Shown here piece after piece: positions 8,255 to 17,295 of a stretch of DNA of 64,000 bases. Under the pieces are notes generated by a model that had not been told where the DNA came from, did not search any database, and saw nothing but the letters and a program-made list of their open reading frames with translations. This stretch comes from PGYR01 sp048267165 (lineage in GTDB: Bacteria > Bacteroidota > Ignavibacteria > Kapaibacteriales > UBA2268). Where the stretch lies: contig JBLWYD010000004.1 of assembly GCA_048267165.1 (NCBI GenBank), forward strand, positions 72,605 to 136,604, read 5' to 3'. Positions within the stretch are counted from its first letter, which is position 1. The number at the start of each line of letters is the position of its first letter. The translations under genes and the position numbers were made by a program.

Positions 8255-10387
8255 TTAAGAGTTTTTAGATTGACCAAAACTGAATGATGAACTTTTTCCA
8301 TCAGAAAGCTGTAGTTCAATAAGTGAACGAGAAACCATTATAGCAGTGAATAACGTACTAAGGATACCAATCATCAATGTTAGAGCAAAACCTCTAATCA
8401 AACCTGTACCAACATAGTAAAGAATCAAACCTGTCATAAATGTTGTTATATTAGAGTCAAAGATTGCAGACATAGCTTTGCTAAACCCTTCATCTATAGC
8501 TGATCTCAACGAACGTCCTTTGTTAAGTTCTTCTCTTACTCTTTCAAATATCAGGATATTTGCATCTACCGCCATACCGAGTGTTAGTACGATACCAGCT
8601 ATACCCGGTAGTGATAATGTACCACCAAGCGAAGCGAGAATTGTGAAGATTACCATAATATTTATAAGTAGTGAAATATCTGCAACAACACCTGCTCTAG
8701 AATAGTAAAATATCATAAATAAGATTACTAAACCAAATGCAAATAATGTAGAATTAACACCACTAGATATAGAGTCATCACCAAGTGATGCACCAACTAC
8801 TTTTTCTTCAATAATTTTAACAGGAGCTTTCAAAGCACCAGCTTTCAATACGATTTCAAGTAAGCTAGCTTCTTTAGCATTTGCCATACCTGAGATTTGA
8901 GAACTTCCACCAGTAATTTTAGATATTACATTTGGTGCAGAGTAAACATTACCATCTAAAACGATAGCGATTCTTTTACCAACATTTGCTCCAGTGATTG
9001 ATGCCCATTTGTCAGAACCATCAGAGTTCATTGACATATTAACAACCCAAGAGTTTGATGTTGGATCAACATTTTTACCTGCATCAACAATCACATCACC
9101 AGTTAATTCTGGTTCAGATTTCAAGCCATAAAAATCAAGGAATTGACCTGTGATTTTTTCTGCTTCCGAAGCTTCTGATTTTGCTTGGAAAGCAAGTTCA
9201 GTATCGAAAGGTAATATAGATTTAATCTTAGCATCTTTTAGCATTATTTTTAATTTAGCTAAAGAATCTTCGTGTATTCTAAAGTAGTAATTACCTTGTT
9301 GTGGGAAGCTATTAATATCATAGCTAACTGGTTGCATTTGTCCTTCTTTGCTATCACCTACCCAGAATGTAGCAAACATTCTAGTGAAAGGGTGCTTAGA
9401 AGAATATAAGTTTTGTGCTGCTGTTTCAGATAATCCTTCATAAGGATTAGATGTATCAGCTTTTACAGTTTCTTCTTTCTTATTAGTATCAGTAGTCGCT
9501 ACATCATTATTAACTGCCGTTGAATCAGTAGATTTCAACTCAGCAGTTGCTTCCGGAGCGGGTACTACTTGTTCAGTTATTTGAGCAGTGTCAGTAATTG
9601 CAGTTTCTGTAACAGTAGGAGTATTACCTGATCTAGCTGCTAGCATATCATCAATTCTTTTGAAGGATTGAACTAATTCAGCATTACTTCTTACTAATTT
9701 GAATTCTAGACGAGCAGTTGTTTCTAATAAACTTCTGATTTGAGATTCATCTGTAACACCAGGTAATTCAAGAAGGATTCTTCTACTACCTTGCTTTTGA
9801 ATATTTGGCTCAGAAACACCGTATTTATCAATACGTTGTCTAATAACTTCTTGTGCTTGATTGATAGCACCATCAGCATTATTAGTTAACTCTTCTAAAA
9901 TACCTTCTTCAGTAGCATTGCTTATATCGCCTAAATCGAAATATGAAATTAAGCTTTTACCTTCTGGCTTAGCTATTTCATTGAACTTTCTAGCAAATAT
10001 ATCAACTACTGATTCATCTGAAGTCTGAGATTCTTTTTCAGTTGCTTCTAAAACTCTATCGAAAGTATCATCGATAGCTTCTTTTTGAGCAGTCTCTCTA
10101 AGAAGTTTGACAACGTCAACTTCCATAGTTACATACATACCACCTTTCAAGTCTAGCCCTAGTTGCAAAGAGTTCTCTTTTGCACTTTGGTATTCTTGAC
10201 CGTAGTTCTTTTTGAATTCATTCATTATTGCTAATGAATCTGCCGGATTAGCCGCTTGACTAGCCCTTTGCAAATAATCAGCTCTTTTGGATTCCAATTG
10301 GGAATAGTTATACGTAGGATAAAGTGCGAATATCGCAGCTATTATAGGAATAACTATTAACGCTATTTTACCAATTTTCGATTTCAA
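8255..10387 (-). CDS. secD: Protein translocase subunit SecD
   Basis: Large SecDF subunit. The 710-residue protein has one N-terminal helix, the LGLDLKGGMYV motif near residue 77, the P1 periplasmic domain (LLELPGV and LEFKLV elements), a second periplasmic part, and five C-terminal helices with GMAVDANILIFERVREEL near 605. Between about residues 252 and 316 there is a Thr/Glu/Ala/Val-rich low-complexity insert not found in the E. coli protein. The start is TTG: the codon directly before it is an in-frame TAA (10388-10390) and GGAGG (10394-10398) lies six bases upstream, so no earlier start exists and the next Met is far inside. Confidence 0.95.
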   Translation of the reverse strand: MKSKIGKIALIVIPIIAAIFALYPTYNYSQLESKRADYLQRASQAANPADSLAIMNEFKKNYGQEYQSAKENSLQLGLDLKGGMYVTMEVDVVKLLRETAQKEAIDDTFDRVLEATEKESQTSDESVVDIFARKFNEIAKPEGKSLISYFDLGDISNATEEGILEELTNNADGAINQAQEVIRQRIDKYGVSEPNIQKQGSRRILLELPGVTDESQIRSLLETTARLEFKLVRSNAELVQSFKRIDDMLAARSGNTPTVTETAITDTAQITEQVVPAPEATAELKSTDSTAVNNDVATTDTNKKEETVKADTSNPYEGLSETAAQNLYSSKHPFTRMFATFWVGDSKEGQMQPVSYDINSFPQQGNYYFRIHEDSLAKLKIMLKDAKIKSILPFDTELAFQAKSEASEAEKITGQFLDFYGLKSEPELTGDVIVDAGKNVDPTSNSWVVNMSMNSDGSDKWASITGANVGKRIAIVLDGNVYSAPNVISKITGGSSQISGMANAKEASLLEIVLKAGALKAPVKIIEEKVVGASLGDDSISSGVNSTLFAFGLVILFMIFYYSRAGVVADISLLINIMVIFTILASLGGTLSLPGIAGIVLTLGMAVDANILIFERVREELNKGRSLRSAIDEGFSKAMSAIFDSNITTFMTGLILYYVGTGLIRGFALTLMIGILSTLFTAIMVSRSLIELQLSDGKSSSFSFGQSKNS

Positions 10388-10393
10388 TTAATG

Positions 10394-10398
10394 CCTCC
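10394..10398 (-). promoter_or_regulatory. Strong ribosome binding site for the secD TTG start
   Basis: GGAGG on the minus strand, six bases before TTG (10387-10385). With the in-frame TAA immediately upstream of that TTG it fixes the start of secD. Confidence 0.8.
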
Positions 10399-10533
10399 GA
10401 GTATTTATCTCGATAATCTCTTATTATGAAAAATTGTGAAAAGTACAAGCACGAATATAAGGCATTGAATTTAAAATTCAAATGAATTAAAATCATTTTT
10501 TTTCAACTATCACTATTTTATTACTTATTCCTA

Positions 10534-12042
10534 TCACAAAAAGAATGAAACATTGGGTCCTATTTGGAATTCAAATAAGTACCACACCCCTAATAACAGT
10601 GCCCATGCTACGAATAGTGCAATAGAAAATGGTAGCAATGAAGAGATTAATTCTCCCATGCTAACATCTTTCTTAAATTTCTGCGCAAATACGATTAATA
10701 ATGGAAAATATGGAAGTAAAGGTGTAATCATGTTTGTAGTACTATCCCCTATTCTATAAATTAACTGAGTTGCTTCGGGAGTTATGCCTAATATCATGAA
10801 CATCGGAACAAATACAGGTGCTAGTATTGCCCATTTGGCTGATGCGCTCGAGATAGAAAGGTTTAGAAGCATACTAAACACTAGAAATGTCAGAAACAAC
10901 GGTAATCCTGACAAACCTATATTAGATATAAACCCTGCCCCTTTTACAGCTATAACCATATCTAATTCAGACCAATTGAAATAATGAAGGAATTGCCCAG
11001 CTGCAAAAGCTATTACAATATATGAAGCCATTGTCCCCATTCCCGAATTCAGCATCTCTACTATATCACTAGAAGACTTGATAGTTCCTGACATTCTACC
11101 ATATAATAAGCCAGGGAAAAAGAATATTAATATGATTATAGGTATAATACTCTTGAAAAGATAAGTTAGCTCTCCGTTTTCGTCTCTGAAGAATGCATTT
11201 TCAGGAATAGAAAGTATTGCTATTAAAATAAGTATAGCGAAGAATAACGAATAAGAGTATAAGAGTGCTTTCTTGTTTATCAAAAAACTACTTTCATTTG
11301 TACCTTCGATACTGGAATCTGGCATATATTTACCTAATCTTGGCTCTACTATCTTATTATTAACGACTGTACATACAATAGCAACAAGAAATGTCGAGAC
11401 TATCATAAAGTAATAATTTGCTGTAGGATATACATTATAACTACTATCCATAGTTTGTGCAGCTTGATGAGTCAATCCAGATAATAAAGGGTCAAGTGCT
11501 GTAACTAGTAAATTAGCAGAAAAACCACCATTGATAGCAGCAAAAGAAGTTATAACTCCTGCCAATGGGTTTTTACCTAAGGCTTTGTACGTCAGACCAG
11601 CCAGTGGTGGCAATACAATCAGCCCTGCATCTGCAATTAAACTACTGTTAACTGATACAAATACAATAGTAAAAACGACCAAGTTATCAGGAACTTTAGA
11701 GATAGTATATTTAAGAGTAGCCTCAAATAATCCAGATTTTTCCGCGATAATAATCCCAAACATCGTAGCTAGAACTACTCCGAGTGGAGGGAAATTGATA
11801 AAGTTCTTTACCATTGATGTTAGTACTTCCCTTAGACCATCTACAGAAAGTATGCTCTTCACAACAATCGTTTCATTGGTTACAGGATGTACTACAGAAG
11901 TACCGAGTAAGCTAAAGAAAACAGATAGTAGAATAGTAAAAAGCGCAAGAATTAAGAAAAGAAAGAAAGGATTTGGTAATTTGTCCGATGCTTTCTCTAC
12001 AGTTTTGAGGAAACTAAATATTAAATTTTTGTTATTTTTCAT
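10534..12042 (-). CDS. AbgT-family transporter
   Basis: Polytopic inner-membrane protein (502 residues, 11-13 hydrophobic helices) of the AbgT family, which contains p-aminobenzoyl-glutamate importers and antimetabolite/sulfonamide efflux pumps. Family features seen: the N-terminal KASDKLPNPFFLFLILA segment, the re-entrant region with VNSSLIADAGLIVLPPLA near residue 130, NGGFSANLL near 170, and the C-terminal IGDSTTNMITPLLPYFPL motif near 430. It begins 29 bp from the divergently transcribed glycosyltransferase, leaving almost no room for two full promoters. Substrate and direction cannot be told from sequence; no peptidase gene of the abgAB type is adjacent. Confidence 0.9.
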   Translation of the reverse strand: MKNNKNLIFSFLKTVEKASDKLPNPFFLFLILALFTILLSVFFSLLGTSVVHPVTNETIVVKSILSVDGLREVLTSMVKNFINFPPLGVVLATMFGIIIAEKSGLFEATLKYTISKVPDNLVVFTIVFVSVNSSLIADAGLIVLPPLAGLTYKALGKNPLAGVITSFAAINGGFSANLLVTALDPLLSGLTHQAAQTMDSSYNVYPTANYYFMIVSTFLVAIVCTVVNNKIVEPRLGKYMPDSSIEGTNESSFLINKKALLYSYSLFFAILILIAILSIPENAFFRDENGELTYLFKSIIPIIILIFFFPGLLYGRMSGTIKSSSDIVEMLNSGMGTMASYIVIAFAAGQFLHYFNWSELDMVIAVKGAGFISNIGLSGLPLFLTFLVFSMLLNLSISSASAKWAILAPVFVPMFMILGITPEATQLIYRIGDSTTNMITPLLPYFPLLIVFAQKFKKDVSMGELISSLLPFSIALFVAWALLLGVWYLFEFQIGPNVSFFL

Positions 12043-12071
12043 TTTATCAATATATAAAATTTTGGAATTAA

Positions 12072-12983
12072 ATGAACGAGAGAATCTCAGTTATCATAAT
12101 ATCGTACAATTGTAAGCTATATGTGGAGGATTGTATAAAATCAATCATTTTAACATGCTTTGAGTCGATACCTGAGATTATTATAGTTGATAATAATTCT
12201 TCTGATGATACAGTTGAATATATCTCGAATTTATACCCAGAAGTACAGATAATTGAGAACAATGAAAATAAAGGATATGCAGCCGCTATTAATATTGGGG
12301 TTAAAGCTTCTACTGGTGACTATCTTATACTTTCAAATGCAGATATAATCTATAAACAGAATAGTATTTTTGGCTTAATCGATAAATTAAAATATTATAA
12401 CAACAATGCAATTCTTGGCCCCCAACAAGTTTTCAGTGACTCAACCTATCAGAGATCTTATGGATATTTCCCTTCTATCAAAAGTGGTATATTTGACTTA
12501 TTAGGCATTACTAGGTTAAAACTTAGTTTGAAAAAGAAAGATTTTGAAAATGGGAAACGAAAAGACTTTAAAGTAGAATATTTAGATGGTGCCGTACTTT
12601 GCACAACTAGATTAGTTTTTAATCAGTTGAATGGTTTTGATGAGAGGTATTTCTTTTATTCTGAAGAAGCCGATTTTTGTTATCGAGCTAAGTTAAACAA
12701 TATAGAATGTGTAATTACTCCTGAATATCAAGTAATCCATCATAGAGGTGGATCACAAGTAAATCAAGGTATGAATGAGAAGAGTATAATGATGATTATC
12801 GAATCTGAAGCTAAATTCTTAAATATACATCATAACTCATTTACAAGAAAGATATATTTCAAACTTGAGCTTATATTTTTTAATCTACTATTAGTATTGA
12901 GTAGGATAAATAATGACATTGCTCGTACCGAGAATAACATAAAATATATAAAATCTATAAAATCAATTTTAAATGAAAACTAA
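12072..12983 (+). CDS. Family 2 glycosyltransferase
   Basis: GT-A fold transferase of 303 residues, probably adding a sugar to a cell-surface glycan at the cytoplasmic face of the membrane. Seen: the N-terminal VIIISYNCKLYVEDCI nucleotide-binding strand-helix, IIIVDNNSSDDTVEYI at about 36-51, the metal-binding region LILSNADI near 85 (xD in place of a strict DxD), and the acceptor-site helix ERYFFYSEEADFCYRA near 190, a pattern shared with rhamnosyltransferase-like proteins. The last 50 residues are hydrophobic and may associate with the membrane. It is a lone gene, with no polysaccharide cluster around it. Confidence 0.85.
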   Translation: MNERISVIIISYNCKLYVEDCIKSIILTCFESIPEIIIVDNNSSDDTVEYISNLYPEVQIIENNENKGYAAAINIGVKASTGDYLILSNADIIYKQNSIFGLIDKLKYYNNNAILGPQQVFSDSTYQRSYGYFPSIKSGIFDLLGITRLKLSLKKKDFENGKRKDFKVEYLDGAVLCTTRLVFNQLNGFDERYFFYSEEADFCYRAKLNNIECVITPEYQVIHHRGGSQVNQGMNEKSIMMIIESEAKFLNIHHNSFTRKIYFKLELIFFNLLLVLSRINNDIARTENNIKYIKSIKSILNEN

Positions 12984-13097
12984 GTATGATTTGGTAATAG
13001 CTAATATTAAATATTCGAAATGTAGTTACCTTAGCTTCGAACAAAATTACAACATTTCATTATCACAAAAATTATTTGTTTACGGAATTTGAAAAAC

Positions 13098-14588
13098 ATG
13101 ATCCCAAGTAAGTTAACTATAAGTATTAATAATGGATTAATTGAATCTGTTGAGAACTCTGACTTCACAGAAATAATAATTGATGGAGTTTCAAGTAAAT
13201 TTGATAATGCTTATGCAATACCAGGTATTGTAGATGCTCACGCCCATATAATAGGGCTGGGCGAGAATCTTAATACTATCAGATTAGAAAAAGCAAACTC
13301 TAAAAGTGAATTAATTAATTTAGTTAAACAAATAGACATTAAAGATGGCTGGATAACTGGTCGTGGTTGGAATGAAGAAAGTTGGGATGATAAAAGCCTA
13401 CATAGTTTAGACTTAGACACTATTAGTTCAGAAGTACCTATATTTCTTGTTCGAGTAGATGGCCATGCCGCTTGGGTAAATTCTAAAGCACTTGAAGCAT
13501 CTGGAATCACAAAAGACACTGCTAATCCTAATGGTGGTAGTATTCAGAAGGACTCAACAGGAATTCCAACAGGATTGCTAATAGACAATGCTATTGAGTT
13601 AGTTAGAGATAATATCCCCAAAGCAAGTAATGAATTAATCAAGAAGTATATTCGAGATGCCTGCAATGAGTGTTTGAGTAATGGAATTACAGAAGTACAT
13701 GATATGGACGTTCACCTTAATCATATACAAGCTTACAAAGAGCTAGACAATGATAACCTCTTACCTATTAGACTTGTGCAATATATCAGAGGGTTTGATG
13801 GGGAGTATAAAGATATACAACCTACCCCCTACTCTGGAAATAATCTCCAAATAGTAGGATTGAAGTTCTATGCAGATGGTGCATTAGGTAGCCGGGGTGC
13901 ATTAATGATAGATAAGTATAATGATGCTGAAACTTACGGATTAGAATTAATTAGTAAGGAAGAACTTTACGAAAGAGCATCAGACGGTTGTAAAAAAGGT
14001 TGGGACATAGCAGTCCATGCGATTGGTGACAAAGCAAATAGAAACGTACTCGATGTATATGAGAGACTTAGAAATAAAAGTTACGACAATATACTACGAG
14101 TTGAACACTCTCAATTAGTACATCCAGATGATATAGAAAGATTCGCAAAACTAGATGTATTTGCATCGGTCCAGCCAATCCATTGTACTTCCGATAAGAA
14201 TATGGCAATCAAACGATTAGGTGAAGATTATAAATTCGCATATCCTTGGAAAACTTTACTTAATACTGGGGCTACTCTAATAGCAGGTTCCGACTTCCCT
14301 ATCGAATCGCATAATCCATTCTTCGGAATTGACGCTTTTATAAATCGAATCGCCAATAATGAAGAATTAACTTGGCAAGAAGAAGAAACTTTAACACTCC
14401 AAGAATCTTTAAAATCATATTGTTACACACCTCATCTAGCAAGTGGCAATATTAACTCTGGAACTTTAGAAACTGGGAAAAGAGCTGATATTACTATCAT
14501 TGACAATGATTTATCACAGCCAAAAACAATCAAACACACCAAAGTAATAGCTACTATTGCCAAAGGAAAGTTAACTAAACACTTATAA
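13098..14588 (+). CDS. Amidohydrolase, YtcJ-like
   Basis: Metal-dependent hydrolase of the amidohydrolase superfamily, YtcJ/LAF3-like branch; the natural substrate of this branch is mostly unknown. The 496-residue protein shows the HxH metal motif VDAHAHIIG (near residue 48), GRGWNEESW (near 93), RVDGHAAWVNSKAL (near 118), FYADGALGSRGA with the bridging-residue region (near 258), a VHAIGDKAN His (near 310), EHSQLVHPDD (near 340) and the catalytic-Asp motif AGSDFPIES (near 398). The ATG at 13098 is preferred to an in-frame TTG nine bases earlier. It stands alone after the glycosyltransferase and ends just before the rpsA promoter. Confidence 0.88.
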   Translation: MIPSKLTISINNGLIESVENSDFTEIIIDGVSSKFDNAYAIPGIVDAHAHIIGLGENLNTIRLEKANSKSELINLVKQIDIKDGWITGRGWNEESWDDKSLHSLDLDTISSEVPIFLVRVDGHAAWVNSKALEASGITKDTANPNGGSIQKDSTGIPTGLLIDNAIELVRDNIPKASNELIKKYIRDACNECLSNGITEVHDMDVHLNHIQAYKELDNDNLLPIRLVQYIRGFDGEYKDIQPTPYSGNNLQIVGLKFYADGALGSRGALMIDKYNDAETYGLELISKEELYERASDGCKKGWDIAVHAIGDKANRNVLDVYERLRNKSYDNILRVEHSQLVHPDDIERFAKLDVFASVQPIHCTSDKNMAIKRLGEDYKFAYPWKTLLNTGATLIAGSDFPIESHNPFFGIDAFINRIANNEELTWQEEETLTLQESLKSYCYTPHLASGNINSGTLETGKRADITIIDNDLSQPKTIKHTKVIATIAKGKLTKHL

Positions 14589-14590
14589 TA

Positions 14591-14621
14591 TTTGTAATTA
14601 AATAAATTTTTCGTAATTTTG
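14591..14621 (+). promoter_or_regulatory. Predicted rpsA promoter, Bacteroidota-type
   Basis: TTTG (14591-14594), exactly 19 bases, then TAATTTTG (14614-14621): a full match to TTTG-N19-TAnnTTTG. The start site would be near 14628, giving a leader of about 90 bases before rpsA. GGAGAG (14708-14713) is the ribosome site five bases before the ATG. Confidence 0.65.
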
Positions 14622-14717
14622 TGTCCTTTGCTAAAGCAAGGATTGAAAGGATGCAATTATATTTAACTTATTGACATCCATATTGTTAAACTAAATTATT
14701 TTTTTTTGGAGAGATAA

Positions 14718-16817
14718 ATGGCAGATAATGCTGTGAACGAATCACAAAAAAACGAAGAAGAAGTAAACACTGTAAAAGCTACAGTTGCTTCTGCACCAAA
14801 GCAAAGTAGCAAACCTACTGTTACTGAACTTATGGAAAAAGGATTTGATATGTTCTTGAACTTAGATGACGACGCTTATAGCCAAATGGCTTCTGGCTCA
14901 GTTATCGAGATCAAAGAAGATGAACTTGTCGAAGGTAAAATTGTAAATATTACTAAAGACGAAGTACATGTTGATATTGGATTCAAATCAATTGGTATTA
15001 TACCTAGAGCAGAACTAATCGGTTCTGAAAATTACGAAGTTGGTCAAAAACTTGATGTATTCATCGAGAACATCGAAGATTCAAACGGTCACATGATATT
15101 GTCTAGAAGACGTGCAGATTTCATGAAAATCTGGGATGATATTATGGATATGTTCGAGAACAGCAAAGTTACTACAGTTAATATACTACGTAGAATCAAA
15201 GGTGGTATGGTAGTAGATTTGATGGGTATCGAAGCATTCTTACCTGGCTCGCAAATAGACGTAAGACCTGTAAGGGATTTTGACGCTTGGGTTGGTAATG
15301 ATATAGAAGTTAAAGTTGTAAAAGTTAATCATCCGAACGAAAACGTAGTTGTTTCTCATAAAGTATTGCTAGAAGAGCAATTAGCTGAGCAACGTGACGA
15401 AATCATGTCTAACCTTGAGAAAGGATTAGTTCTAGAAGGTACTGTAAAAGCTATCTCTGATTTCGGTGTATTCGTTGATTTGGGTGGTGTAGATGGTCTA
15501 GTCCACATAACTGACCTATCTTGGGGACGTGTTTCACATCCTTCGGAAGTAGTTGATTTGGATGAAACTGTTAAAGTTGTAATCTTAGATTACGATCAAG
15601 AAAGAAAAAGAATTTCATTAGGGATGAAACAGCTTACTGAGCATCCTTGGGAAAGTATCGGTGCTAAATACGAAGAAGGCACTAAAGTAACTGGTAAAGT
15701 TGTTAGCTTGACAGATTACGGAGCTTTCATTGAAATTGAAAAAGGTATTGAAGGTTTGATTCACATTAGTGAAATGAGCTGGACTCAGCACATCAAACAT
15801 CCTTCTCAAATGGTATCTATGGGTCAAGACGTAGAAGCTGTAGTTCTAAACATAGACAAAGATGATAAGAAATTAGCTTTGGGTATGAAACAATTAGAAC
15901 CAGATCCTTGGGAAGATTTGATGAAGAAATATCCTGTTGATTCTAAGCACGAAGGTATTGTTAGAAATCTAACTAACTTTGGTGTATTCGTAGAATTGGA
16001 GCCGGGAGTAGATGGATTAGTACACATAAGTGATTTATCATGGACTAAGAAAATCCGCCACCCTGGTGAATTTGTTAAGAAAAACGACAGATTAGACGTT
16101 GTAGTTCTTAGCATTGATTCTGATCAAAGAAGAATTGCATTAGGACACAAACAAGTATTAGACAACCCTTGGGATACTTTCGAGAATTCTTATGGTGTTG
16201 ATTCTGAAACAGAAGCTAAAATCGAAAGAATCATTGAGAAAGGTGTTATCGTTGAATTGCCTGATGGCGTTGACGGTTTCGTACCAGTGTCTCAACTTTC
16301 ATTTGCACCTGTTAAAAATATCAGCGATTACTTCAAACCGGGTGATACATTACCTTTAAGAGTAGTCGAATTTGATAAAGAATCTAAGAAAATCGTATTA
16401 TCTGTAGTAGAAGCTCTAAGACATAGATCAGCTGAAGATATTGAAACTTATAACAAGAAGCATCAAGTACCTAACGCTGAGAAATATACTCTTGAGTCAG
16501 TGCAACAAGCTACTCCTGAAGAAATCGAAGATTTCCTAAGAGAAACTAGTGTACTAAACAGTAATACTGTTTCTTCTAAGAAAGAAGCTCCTAAAGTAGA
16601 AGCTACTGAAGAAACTAAAGCAGAAGAAACAACTGAAGAAGTTGTTGAAGCTGTTGAAGAGACTAAAGAAGAAAAGCCAAAGAAAGCTACTAAAAAGAAA
16701 GCTGAGCCGAAAGTAGAAGCTGAAGAAGCTGCAACTGAAGAAGTTGTTGAAGCTACTGAAGAAACTACGGAAGCTGCTGCTGAAGACACTAAAGAAGAAA
16801 GTTCTGAAGAAGAATAA
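14718..16817 (+). CDS. rpsA: 30S ribosomal protein S1
   Basis: S1 binds mRNA on the 30S subunit and helps unfold leaders. The 699-residue protein holds six S1 repeats between about residues 60 and 570 (recurring pattern G-V...F-V-h...G-V-D-G-L-V-H-I-S-D-h-S-W), with the central ones very alike, e.g. DGLVHITDLSW, EGLIHISEMSW and DGLVHISDLSW. The final 120 residues are a Glu/Ala/Thr/Lys-rich low-complexity tail. It is monocistronic, with its own promoter and a strong terminator. The long acidic tail also occurs in nusA of this genome, suggesting a lineage habit. Opposite-strand ORFs here are shadows of the repetitive codons. Confidence 0.96.
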   Translation: MADNAVNESQKNEEEVNTVKATVASAPKQSSKPTVTELMEKGFDMFLNLDDDAYSQMASGSVIEIKEDELVEGKIVNITKDEVHVDIGFKSIGIIPRAELIGSENYEVGQKLDVFIENIEDSNGHMILSRRRADFMKIWDDIMDMFENSKVTTVNILRRIKGGMVVDLMGIEAFLPGSQIDVRPVRDFDAWVGNDIEVKVVKVNHPNENVVVSHKVLLEEQLAEQRDEIMSNLEKGLVLEGTVKAISDFGVFVDLGGVDGLVHITDLSWGRVSHPSEVVDLDETVKVVILDYDQERKRISLGMKQLTEHPWESIGAKYEEGTKVTGKVVSLTDYGAFIEIEKGIEGLIHISEMSWTQHIKHPSQMVSMGQDVEAVVLNIDKDDKKLALGMKQLEPDPWEDLMKKYPVDSKHEGIVRNLTNFGVFVELEPGVDGLVHISDLSWTKKIRHPGEFVKKNDRLDVVVLSIDSDQRRIALGHKQVLDNPWDTFENSYGVDSETEAKIERIIEKGVIVELPDGVDGFVPVSQLSFAPVKNISDYFKPGDTLPLRVVEFDKESKKIVLSVVEALRHRSAEDIETYNKKHQVPNAEKYTLESVQQATPEEIEDFLRETSVLNSNTVSSKKEAPKVEATEETKAEETTEEVVEAVEETKEEKPKKATKKKAEPKVEAEEAATEEVVEATEETTEAAAEDTKEESSEEE

Positions 16818-16848
16818 TCTGATTAGATATTTTTAGTATAGAATTAAT

Positions 16849-16877
16849 AAGCCGAATAGAAATATTCGGCTTTTTTT
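16849..16877 (+). terminator. rpsA intrinsic terminator
   Basis: AAGCCGAATA (16849-16858), a GAAA tetraloop, and TATTCGGCTT (16863-16872) running into a seven-T tract: a perfect 10-bp hairpin. Confidence 0.93.
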
Positions 16878-16880
16878 ATT

Positions 16881-16975
16881 CTGTATCACAGATTAAATGG
16901 ATTAACGGAATACACGGATTTAATTAATATATTTAAGGAGTCTTGGATAACGTAGAGACGTATTGAATACGTCTC
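16881..16975 (+). repeat. Compound intergenic repeat, copy A
   Basis: The module begins CTGTATCACAGATTAAATGG, continues with a degenerate CACGGATT element (16913-16920), and ends in GTAGAGACG plus a perfect inverted repeat GAGACGTATT-G-AATACGTCTC (16955-16975). The same order of elements is found in opposite orientation at 18971-19033. It does not encode a plausible protein. This form resembles dispersed non-autonomous palindromic repeats found between genes in many bacteria; copy number here is unknown. Confidence 0.7.
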
Positions 16976-17034
16976 AAAAATTAGGACAATATTGCTGAAT
17001 TGAATGACTCTCATGATAATCTGTTTAAGTATTG

Positions 17035-17054
17035 CCGTTGGCATTAGCCAACGG
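17035..17054. repeat. Perfect 8-bp inverted repeat
   Basis: CCGTTGGC, loop ATTA, GCCAACGG. There is no T-tract, so it is not a standard terminator; the G+C-rich arms contrast with the AT-rich surroundings. Confidence 0.7.
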
Positions 17055-17139
17055 AAAAGTCTCAATCACCAATCTCCCTTTTACTTATTCTCTCTGAATG
17101 GCGCAAAGCGACTGTTGAAGTCTAGGCCTTTCTTCTCAT

Positions 17140-17166
17140 GGATCCTTCACACCGTTCAGGATGACG
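17140..17166. repeat. Dispersed-repeat phrase (GGATCCTTCA...TCAGGATGACG)
   Basis: This 27-base phrase, reading on the minus strand CGTCATCCTGAACGGTGTG then AAGGATCC, is like an intergenic repeat I know from many unrelated bacterial genomes. Only one copy lies in this window, so its repetitive nature here rests on recall, not on the sequence. Confidence 0.4.
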
Positions 17167-17227
17167 CCATTTTCTCGAAAGATTAATCTACCTTGTAAAT
17201 CAATTATTCCAGTGGATTCAGAAGTAT

Positions 17228-17262
17228 AAAAAAAGAGACAGCCTTTATCCAAGAATGTCTCT
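17228..17262 (-). terminator. Terminator of the T9SS cargo gene
   Basis: On the minus strand AGAGACA (17262-17256), a 15-base loop, TGTCTCT (17240-17234), then a run of T (17233-17228). It lies 34 bases beyond the stop codon of the gene at 17296. Confidence 0.7.
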
Positions 17263-17295
17263 TCTAATTTATCTATTTCTATATAAGCTAGATGA

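Larger units (their letters stand above)
16976..17227. other. Non-coding stretch with small repeats
   Basis: Together with the terminator and the repeat before it this makes up the 478-base gap between rpsA and the T9SS gene. It contains the perfect hairpin CCGTTGGC-ATTA-GCCAACGG (17035-17054) and the phrase at 17140-17166. A 60-codon plus-strand reading frame across it runs through these repeats and resembles no protein. I see no RNA gene. Confidence 0.55.

Noticed and set aside
10465..10481. AT palindrome TTGAATT-TAA-AATTCAA upstream of secD
   Set aside because: Only A/T-rich arms in an AT-rich gap and no T-tract in a useful place; could be chance, so not listed as operator or terminator.
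16463..16789. Minus-strand frame of 108 codons rich in Ser, Ala and Val opposite the rpsA tail
   Set aside because: It is the shadow of repetitive Glu/Ala/Thr codons (GAA/GCT/ACT read backwards); no ribosome site or family likeness.
17004..17186. Plus-strand 60-codon frame in the gap after rpsA
   Set aside because: It crosses the perfect hairpin and the dispersed phrase, and resembles no protein; more likely repeat DNA.
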